DNA of 64,000 nucleotides from Pseudomonas sp. N3-W (GTDB lineage Bacteria; Pseudomonadota; Gammaproteobacteria; Pseudomonadales; Pseudomonadaceae): NCBI RefSeq assembly GCF_024970185.1, contig NZ_CP103965.1, positions 368,001 to 432,000 of the forward strand, read 5' to 3'. Shown piece by piece: positions 58,801 to 64,000 of this stretch (position 1 is its first letter; each line of letters starts with the position of its first letter). The notes under the pieces were generated by a model. It saw only the letters and a program-made list of their open reading frames with translations, ran no database searches and was not told where the DNA came from. The position numbers and the translations under genes were made by a program.

Positions 58801-59826
58801 ATCTTTCGTTGTTACAACAAGGTTGGTGGGCATGGATGGCGGTTGGTAATCTGCGGCTCTGAGTCTGTTCAGCTCGATACAACGGTCCACAACGCCGACT
58901 CTGGAGGACGGGCTTTCAATGAAATCAACCATCACGATTTTCGCGTTCTGAAACCCCGCTTTGAATGTTTCGGTCCTTATAGGGTGGTTTTCGGACAAAT
59001 CTATTGGAATGCTCATGTGGGTGCTCGCTGCGGCAGAGAGCACCAGGTAATCTTTATCCAGTGGTGGGGACGCCATTGTTTCAATGACAAGTTGTTTTAC
59101 GTTTTCTTCCGATGCGGAAGCTGTCCAGATATGTCTAAGTGGCTTCCATATCTGTTCTCTACGCACCGTCCCGCCTGGCCATTTGTCTCCGCTCGCGGGT
59201 TGTGGATAGTTGTGATCAAGACACAATATTATATTACATCCAGGGTGCATTCTACGGATGTCACTAATGCTCAGATCCATGGCCGAGGGTGGTATCAAGC
59301 GATCTTTCATTCTGCTGAATTTCGCCAAAACACGCTCGAGGCTGTTGTAAGCGTAGTTGCGTCCTCGATCGTAGTGATGAAAATCAATAAATATAATTTC
59401 ACCCGGGTTGGCGATTGCGAAATCGTCAACATCACGAATCAGTTTTTCCAGAGTTCTGCCGACGCTAACTATGCCATGCCTGAAGTCAAGGACCTCTATG
59501 AATTTATATATTGGCTTTTTGCTGCCTCCGATATCTTTTTTATAGCTTTTATCAACAAGACGCAAATCCAGATATCGCGCCCCGGCGGCTAATTGATCAG
59601 GGAAAGTTTTGGATTGGCAAACCGCCCAGCTCTTGCCTACATCAAACTTTTCGGCGTTGTCTACGCCCGAGTTATGCGCGCCGGGGATGGCTAGTTGGTG
59701 GAGTTTCAGTCTGGCAATTGCGGATGCCATATCGGTCATCCAGCGGCTGTAATTGTTCTGGAGTGAATTGTCGCTAGAGAGTGCTGCCTCTGGGGTGACA
59801 GACGTTTTTATTCTTTTCTTGCTCAT
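55867..59826 (-). CDS. PI-PLC-X-like domain protein with about eleven FN3-like modules
   Basis: 1319 aa, visibly lower in GC than its neighbours. N-terminal domain (about 28-330) has the PI-PLC pattern: His51 in AIPGAHNSG, D87/R89 in YLDLRL, His117 in FRHG and PGEIIFIDFHHYD. The Asn after the first His is as in Ca-dependent PLCs. From about residue 335 it is a chain of FN3-like modules ending at the C-terminus without anchor: modules at about 335, 425, 520, 610, 700, then four 89-residue copies starting at 787, 876, 965 and 1054, then two diverged ones. No signal peptide or membrane helix, so any export would be by a non-Sec route. Single gene, 43 bases from the convergent ABC gene. Likely a phospholipase-type effector or toxin, or a surface-acting enzyme; this is inference. 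Confidence 0.85.
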   Translation of the reverse strand: MSKKRIKTSVTPEAALSSDNSLQNNYSRWMTDMASAIARLKLHQLAIPGAHNSGVDNAEKFDVGKSWAVCQSKTFPDQLAAGARYLDLRLVDKSYKKDIGGSKKPIYKFIEVLDFRHGIVSVGRTLEKLIRDVDDFAIANPGEIIFIDFHHYDRGRNYAYNSLERVLAKFSRMKDRLIPPSAMDLSISDIRRMHPGCNIILCLDHNYPQPASGDKWPGGTVRREQIWKPLRHIWTASASEENVKQLVIETMASPPLDKDYLVLSAAASTHMSIPIDLSENHPIRTETFKAGFQNAKIVMVDFIESPSSRVGVVDRCIELNRLRAADYQPPSMPTNLVVTTKDVGQPNGQFPNTLVFNWDRSADNLGVRYYKIFSNGEHSASTNTIPYELKNRMRNYYSVQAIDNVDNVSAPSPEFELIQDVVPPTIPEIQHLRAVSDAAYLFWYQSYDELGIDKYEIHVNGIFNKYVAPAPHPIMSASITDLISTEQYEIKIRAIDNNRLTSEFATTTLFPRPKVINPSYSIVGYDELTQQYSVNITWEVDVPSNEKTHYWGSTLNAEYYGRYLPVADEGPTFNILARENETINHMCRVYYGDDITYSFTAYDFVFDATPPAPVNHLNITSHTPSSITISWTPSTSANVTNYAISVNDEVPILVSESVNTYTFTSEEMSLDEPSLVEVWAINDINACSPIESLTIDAIDAKPGQPGPLTVSSMTATSAVITWTAPQGGSPVTSYSVSLNGGSPITVTGLSHTFSGLIDATSYSVEVRAVDAQGNQSDPATATFNTPDVTPPSKPEKLTVSSITETSARITWDASQDNVGVAGYRVSLNGDTPITVTGLSHIFSGLIDATSYSVEVRAVDAQGNQSDPATATFNTPDVTPPSKPEKLTVSGITETSARITWDASQDNVGVAGYRVSLNGDTPITVTGLSHTFSGLIDATSYSVEVRAVDAQGNQSDPATATFNIPDVTPPSKPEKLTVSSITETSARITWDASQDNVGVAGYRVSLNGYTPITVTGLSHTFSGLIDATSYSVEVRAVDAQGNQSDPATATFNTPDVTPPSKPEKLTVSSITETSARITWDASQDNVGVAGYRVSLNGDTPITVTGLSHTFSGLNYATSYNVEVRAVDAQGNLSEPAMANFQTENPLPDSPENLRLVSLGAEAARFEWDKALNATSYNITLKSTLETRSSHTTTLEQIFYGTYYSAIEYELSVTASNSWGTSLPITIKFNGNTDRPSAPINFRFFRTPDYRYTLEWDATSQPVDAYLVRLIGPEGDRPYHTKSTILESLDLLQGARYKVEIQSYFDEHHFSLPLQGEFTAI
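56401..57605. repeat. 267-bp near-identical tandem repeats inside the PI-PLC/FN3 gene
   Basis: Four full 267-bp units (57468-57202, 57201-56935, 56934-56668, 56667-56401) encode almost identical FN3 modules of 89 residues; the half-unit at 57469-57605 is also nearly identical and joined to a diverged first half. Differences are only a few residues (SS/SG, D/Y, T/I). Confidence 0.93.
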
Positions 59827-59891
59827 GATGGTGACCCCGTAGGAGTAAGCAGGATCTCCATTGTGCGCGGGTCAGGAAGCTGGCATAACTA

Positions 59892-59918
59892 ACAGAACTG
59901 CTAGGTAGACAGTTCTGT
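59892..59918. promoter_or_regulatory. inverted repeat upstream of the PI-PLC/FN3 gene
   Basis: ACAGAACTG and CAGTTCTGT, nine perfect base pairs with a nine-base centre, 66-92 bases before the ATG. It could be an operator for the gene, or the end structure of the upstream chemoreceptor transcript; a weak T stretch follows on the minus strand. Confidence 0.5.
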
Positions 59919-60054
59919 ATATCGTGTTAACTTTTAAGGTTACGTCTTCGGCCTGGATGAACTCAATTGTTCAATTTCAGACGCAGTTAAGTATGGCCGG
60001 CGGATGGACCGCCGGCGGCCGATGCTTTCTTTCTTGTACTGTCTGCAGGCTTTT

Positions 60055-61971
60055 TCAGACTTTGAACCGCCCCACCAGCATCTGCAAATGCGTCCCCAAC
60101 CGCGCCAGCTCAACGCTGGAGGCCGCGGTCTCTTCACTCGCAGCCGAGGTCTGCTCGGACACGTCGCGCACGTTCAGCACGCTGCGATTGATCTCCTCGG
60201 CCACGGCGCTCTGCTGCTCGGCGGCGGCAGCTATCTGCTGGTTCATCGACTGGATCGCCGAGACGGTGCGGGTGATGCTTTCCAGCGAACCACCGGCGCG
60301 GCGGGTCAGTTCGACGCTGCTGTCGGTCAGGCTGCGGCTGTTGTCCATGATGGTCGCCACTTGCTGGGTACCGGCTTGCAGGCCGACGATCAGTTGTTCG
60401 ATTTCTTCGGTGGATTTCTGGGTGCGCTGGGCCAGGCTGCGGACTTCGTCGGCGACCACGGCAAAACCACGCCCGGCTTCACCGGCACGGGCGGCTTCGA
60501 TGGCGGCGTTGAGCGCCAGCAGGTTGGTTTGCTGGGCCACGGATTTGATCACGTCCAGCACGCTGCCGATCTTGTCGCTTTCGCGCTTCAGCTCGCCCAT
60601 GGCAGCGGTGGAATTGCCGACTTCCAGCGCCAGGCGTTCGATCTGGGCGATGGCTTCGCCGACCACTTTGTCGCCTTCGCGGGCCTGTTGGTCGGCGGCG
60701 ACGGCGGCTTCAGAGGCTTCTTCGGCGTTGCGTGCGACTTCCTGTACGGTGGCGGTCATTTCGTGCATGGCGGTGGCCACCTGATCGGTTTCCACCTTCT
60801 GGCTATTGACCCCGGCGCTGGTCTGCTCGGTGACGGCGGACAGTTCTTCGGCGGCGCTGGCGATTTGCGTCACGCCATCGCTGATGCCGCCGATCAACTC
60901 GCGCAGGCCCACGGTCATGCTCTGCATGGCACGCTGGAGCTGGCCCAGTTCGTCCTGACGCCGGGAGACCAGGTTATGGGTCAGGTCGCCTGCCGCCACG
61001 CGCTCGGCGACTTTCAGGGTCTGGCTCAGTGGAATCACGATCTGGCGGGTGATGGCCCAGGCGGCCAGCAGACCGAATGCCACGGCCAGCAGGCTGGCCA
61101 GCAGCAGTAGATTCTTGGCACTCGCCGCATCGGTATCGCGCACCACCGTTTGTGACACGGTCAACTTCTTGCTGACGTCGAGCAGCAGGTCGCCTTGTTC
61201 GCCCATGCGTTTGAGCGCGGCGGCGCTGGCGACCTGGGAATCACGGTACTGGCTCACGGCAGCGCGATAGGACTTGAGCGATTCGCTGGCCTGTTGCAGG
61301 TTGGCGGCGTACTGCTCCGGCAGTTTGGGTGCAAGGGTTTCGAGGTTTTTCAGGGCGTTGTCGATGGCATCCAGTGCCGGTTGCTCGGCTTCGGTCTTGG
61401 CGCTGTAGGTGTAGCCGCGCACCTGAAAGCGCGCTTGCTGGATCAGTTTGCTCAGGTCGATCACGCTGTTGAACTGAACAACGCTGTCGCCTTGCAGCAG
61501 CGCTTTCTCTATTTCAGCCACCTTGGCCACGGCGTTGTCAGCGGTGGCGCCGAGTTTGCTGCGGGCGTCTTCGCGGTTGGCGCCGGCCTGGATCATGGCG
61601 GTGAAGGCCTGCCGATACTGGCTGACGGCGGCCAGTTGTTGATCGATCATCGCCACGTCGGCAGGTTTCTCAATCATCTTGCGTGCGGTTTGCAGACCGG
61701 CATCGAGCTGGTCGAGCTGGTTGTTGACCGCGCCGGGGCCTTGTTCGCCACGGCGCATTTCGTAGTCCAGGCGGGCCAGGCGCAAGTCCTTGGTCAGCTC
61801 GTTGAGGCTGGAAATGAATCCCAGTTTGTCGCCACGGCTCATCACCCCGTTCAGTCCGGTCCAGCCGGTGAAGGTGATCAACAGTGTGAGGAGCAGGACG
61901 AGACCGAAGCCGACACCCAGTTTGCGATTAACGCTTACGTTTCCCAGTTTCTCGGCTAGCCAACGGTACAT
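60055..61971 (-). CDS. methyl-accepting chemotaxis protein, helical bimodular (HBM) sensor
   Basis: 638 aa. TM1 about 18-36, an all-helical periplasmic sensor of about 250 residues (helical bimodular type, as in McpS), TM2 about 287-307, HAMP (about 308-360) and the signalling domain with the tip [19 protein letters not shown]. The sensor's [13 protein letters not shown] segment is like the ligand-binding region of HBM receptors for organic acids; the ligand is inferred only. ATG 61971 ([17 protein letters not shown]) is chosen over an upstream open frame that covers repeat sequence. Confidence 0.93.
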   Translation of the reverse strand: MYRWLAEKLGNVSVNRKLGVGFGLVLLLTLLITFTGWTGLNGVMSRGDKLGFISSLNELTKDLRLARLDYEMRRGEQGPGAVNNQLDQLDAGLQTARKMIEKPADVAMIDQQLAAVSQYRQAFTAMIQAGANREDARSKLGATADNAVAKVAEIEKALLQGDSVVQFNSVIDLSKLIQQARFQVRGYTYSAKTEAEQPALDAIDNALKNLETLAPKLPEQYAANLQQASESLKSYRAAVSQYRDSQVASAAALKRMGEQGDLLLDVSKKLTVSQTVVRDTDAASAKNLLLLASLLAVAFGLLAAWAITRQIVIPLSQTLKVAERVAAGDLTHNLVSRRQDELGQLQRAMQSMTVGLRELIGGISDGVTQIASAAEELSAVTEQTSAGVNSQKVETDQVATAMHEMTATVQEVARNAEEASEAAVAADQQAREGDKVVGEAIAQIERLALEVGNSTAAMGELKRESDKIGSVLDVIKSVAQQTNLLALNAAIEAARAGEAGRGFAVVADEVRSLAQRTQKSTEEIEQLIVGLQAGTQQVATIMDNSRSLTDSSVELTRRAGGSLESITRTVSAIQSMNQQIAAAAEQQSAVAEEINRSVLNVRDVSEQTSAASEETAASSVELARLGTHLQMLVGRFKV

Positions 61972-62074
61972 GCTGCTACTCCCCTCGGACCTGTTAGTTG
62001 GTTTTATGGGGTGTTTATCGGCGGGTTGGCGTGGATCTGAAGGAGAAACGCGGTATTCAGGCGGGCAAATTACA

Positions 62075-62195
62075 TGTGGTGAGGGGGCTTGCCCCCCGCT
62101 TGGGCGCGAAGCGGCCATCGCTGTTTCAGGTGAGACCGCATCCACCGGTTTTACGACTGCTTCGCAGCCGAGCGGGGGCAAGCCCCCTCGCCACA
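62075..62195. repeat. long inverted repeat (GAGGGGGCTTGCCCCC type)
   Basis: GTGAGGGGGCTTGCCCCC at 62078 and GGGGGCAAGCCCCCTC at 62173 are inverted copies flanking CGAAGCGGCCATCG-like sequence and its partner. It is a second, distinct REP-like class, between the chemoreceptor and rsmE. Confidence 0.85.
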
Positions 62196-62213
62196 TTGGG
62201 ATCGTGTTTGGTG

Positions 62214-62921
62214 TTAGAAGAGACGGGCCAGCAGCGCAGTAACCGCCGTTTCAACCCGTAGAATCCGCTCGCCCAGCTGCACCGGTTGCAATCCAGCCTT
62301 GGCCAGCAGATCGATCTCATAAGGAATCCAGCCACCCTCAGGACCAATGGCCAGCGTCACCGGCTCATCCAGGCCACGAGGGCAGGGCGGGTAGTTGCCC
62401 GGATGGCCGACCAGCCCCAACGTGCCATCCGTGATCGCCGGCAGACGATCTTCGACAAACGGCTTGAAGCGTTTCTCGATGATGATTTCAGGCAGCACGC
62501 TGTCTCGCGCCTGTTCCAGGCCGAGAATCAACTGCTCGCGAATCGCCTCGGGCTCCAGGAACGGCGTCTGCCAGAAGCTCTTCTCGACGCGGTAGCTGTT
62601 GACCAGAATAACCCGTGGCACACCCATGGTGGCAACGGTCTGGAACACCCGACGCAGCATTTTGGGGCGCGGCAGGGCCAACACCAGGGTCAATGGCAGC
62701 TTGGCGGGCGGCGGCTGGTCGAGGGTGACGCGCAGTTCGGCTTCGCAGGCTTGCAGGCGCAGCACTTCGGCTGAGCCCATCAAACCGCCAATCCGCCCGA
62801 CCCGCATGCTGTCGCCGACTTCGCAGCGGTGAACTTCCTGCATGTGAGTCAAGCGACGATCGCGCAGGACCACCCGGTCAGCCGCTATGAAGTCGGCCTC
62901 TTCGAGGAGCAGCAGGTTCAC
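62214..62921 (-). CDS. rsmE: 16S rRNA (uracil-1498-N3)-methyltransferase
   Basis: SPOUT-class enzyme methylating U1498 of 16S rRNA. 235 aa. N-terminal PUA-like part ([22 protein letters not shown]) and the knot region [21 protein letters not shown] and [11 protein letters not shown] are typical. The start overlaps the tatC stop (ATGA), so it is coupled to tatBC. Confidence 0.96.
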   Translation of the reverse strand: MNLLLLEEADFIAADRVVLRDRRLTHMQEVHRCEVGDSMRVGRIGGLMGSAEVLRLQACEAELRVTLDQPPPAKLPLTLVLALPRPKMLRRVFQTVATMGVPRVILVNSYRVEKSFWQTPFLEPEAIREQLILGLEQARDSVLPEIIIEKRFKPFVEDRLPAITDGTLGLVGHPGNYPPCPRGLDEPVTLAIGPEGGWIPYEIDLLAKAGLQPVQLGERILRVETAVTALLARLF

Positions 62922-63712
62922 GCTTGGGTCGCTGGCGGCTGGTCGTTGTGATCGTCAGCCGGCTGATCGTCTGGACGGTCGCCACGTTTGCTCACGAGGC
63001 TGCCGAACAGGATGCCGATTTCGAACAGCAGCCACATTGGCACGGCCAGCAGCGTCTGCGAGAAGATGTCCGGCGGTGTCAGGATCATGCCGACCACGAA
63101 GCAGCCGATGACGACGTACGGACGGATTTTCTTCAGGTATTTGACGTCGACCACGCCGATCCATACCAGCAGCACCACGGCCACCGGGATTTCGAATGCG
63201 ACGCCAAAGGCGAAGAACAGCGTCATGACGAAATCGAGGTAGCTGGTGATGTCGGTCATCATTTCCACACCGGCCGGGGTGGCCGAGGCGAAGAACTTGA
63301 AGATCAGCGGGAACACCAGGTAGTAGGCGAACGCCATGCCGGTGTAGAACAGCGCGATGCTGGACACCAGCAACGGCACGGCGATGCGCTTCTCATGCTT
63401 GTACAGGCCCGGCGCGATGAAGCCCCAGATCTGGTGCAGGATCACCGGAATCGCCAGGAACAGCGAGACCATCATCGTCAGTTTCAGCGGCGTCAGGAAC
63501 GGCGACGAGACGTCGGTGGCGATCATTGTCGCGCCGACCGGCAGGTATGCCCGCAGCGGTGTCGAGACAAAGGTGTAGATCTGCTGGGTGAAGGCGAACA
63601 ACCCGGCGAAGATGATGAAGATGGCCGCTACACAACGCAGCAGACGGGTACGCAGCTCGGTGAGGTGCGAAACCAGCGGCATGTGCTGGTCATTTTCAGG
63701 AAGATCGCTCAT
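62918..63712 (-). CDS. tatC: twin-arginine translocase subunit TatC
   Basis: 264 aa, six membrane helices. Conserved features: [12 protein letters not shown] at the N-terminus, [11 protein letters not shown] in the first loop and the [13 protein letters not shown] region. Overlaps tatB at its start and rsmE at its stop by four bases each. Confidence 0.97.
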   Translation of the reverse strand: MSDLPENDQHMPLVSHLTELRTRLLRCVAAIFIIFAGLFAFTQQIYTFVSTPLRAYLPVGATMIATDVSSPFLTPLKLTMMVSLFLAIPVILHQIWGFIAPGLYKHEKRIAVPLLVSSIALFYTGMAFAYYLVFPLIFKFFASATPAGVEMMTDITSYLDFVMTLFFAFGVAFEIPVAVVLLVWIGVVDVKYLKKIRPYVVIGCFVVGMILTPPDIFSQTLLAVPMWLLFEIGILFGSLVSKRGDRPDDQPADDHNDQPPATQA

Positions 63713-64000
63713 GGGGCTCGCGGCGCCAGTGTTGGGTCATGAGGAGCCGGCGCTGTCGGCGCGGCGGCAGGAGCAACAGGTTCTGCTGGAGGCGGCGTGA
63801 CCACGACCGGCGCAGGCTCGACGCCTGCCACGGTGGCGACCGGCTCTGTGCCGGGGGCATGGATCGTCTGTTGCGCCACATGCTCAACCGACTCCGCCGG
63901 CTGAACCGGTGTCGCCTCTTGCTGAGTCGGCGTGAAGATCTTCCGCGCCTCCTGCTCAAGCGACAGAATGTGCTCGTTGTGCAGTTGCCGACGAATCTCG
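63709..64000 (-). CDS. tatB: twin-arginine translocase subunit TatB, C-terminal part
   Basis: Partial: only the last about 96 codons are in the window. They read [20 protein letters not shown], then a Pro/Ala/Val/Glu-rich cytoplasmic tail, ending in a TGA (63709-63711) that overlaps the tatC start. The tail composition and the tatC neighbour fit TatB; the membrane helix lies outside the window. Confidence 0.88.
   Translation of the reverse strand, partial: EIRRQLHNEHILSLEQEARKIFTPTQQEATPVQPAESVEHVAQQTIHAPGTEPVATVAGVEPAPVVVTPPPAEPVAPAAAPTAPAPHDPTLAPRAP

Noticed and set aside
1..64000. Mobile elements, prophage, tRNA or rRNA genes
   Set aside because: No transposase, integrase, phage structural gene or cloverleaf-type sequence was recognised on either strand.

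Overview
The window reads as ordinary core chromosome of a fluorescent Pseudomonas (P. fluorescens group). The evidence is dense high-GC coding sequence, many intergenic REP pairs of the GTGGGAGCGAGC...GCTCGCGA type, a complete Pseudomonas-style hut locus with hutF, hutCD, two hutH copies, hutXWV and two transporters, and glnA-ntrBC, opgGH and tatBC neighbourhoods. I see no transposase, integrase, prophage, CRISPR array, rRNA or tRNA.

Left part (1-7.2 kb): a minus-strand cell-wall/glycolysis cluster (gpmI, an EnvC-family amidase activator, a CtpA-type protease cut by the window edge) diverges from a plus-strand rhodanese-grxC-secB operon, the same grouping as E. coli gpmI-envC / yibN-grxC-secB. 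trmL and an unknown membrane protein then diverge with start codons sharing the same CATG. A non-REP three-copy repeat follows. 7.2-12.7 kb is the nitrogen-control block on the minus strand: glnA, two DUF4124 proteins, ntrB and ntrC, with visible sigma-54-like promoters and NtrC-like sites. 13-30 kb holds housekeeping and metabolic genes: thiI, typA, a YkgJ-type cysteine-cluster protein, glgP, a giant DUF2339 membrane protein with its DUF3999 partner, fbp, a DUF924 protein, an amino-acid-type chemoreceptor, a small lipoprotein and a lipocalin.

30-46.6 kb is the hut (histidine to glutamate) locus: hutF and hutC diverge over a HutC-like operator; hutD follows hutC; then hutU with its own operator and sigma-54-like promoter, an NCS1 permease (probable urocanate transporter), a betaine-type ABC importer hutXWV, hutH2, hutH, an AAT-family permease (probable histidine transporter), hutI and hutG. 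The hutH2 paralogue lacks the Ala-Ser-Gly triad that makes the MIO cofactor, and a 118-bp tandem repeat carrying REP sequence sits directly upstream of it.

46.8-64 kb: pip-dtd, opgGH (osmoregulated periplasmic glucan synthesis), a three-gene amino-acid ABC importer split by a REP pair, then the one clearly accessory gene: a 1319-residue protein with an N-terminal PI-PLC-X-like domain, about eleven FN3-like modules and four almost identical 267-bp repeats. Beyond it lie an HBM-type chemoreceptor, rsmE, tatC and the end of tatB.

The most unusual items are the MIO-less HutH paralogue, the PI-PLC/FN3 protein with its homogenised repeats, and the shared extended motif at the two HutC operators.
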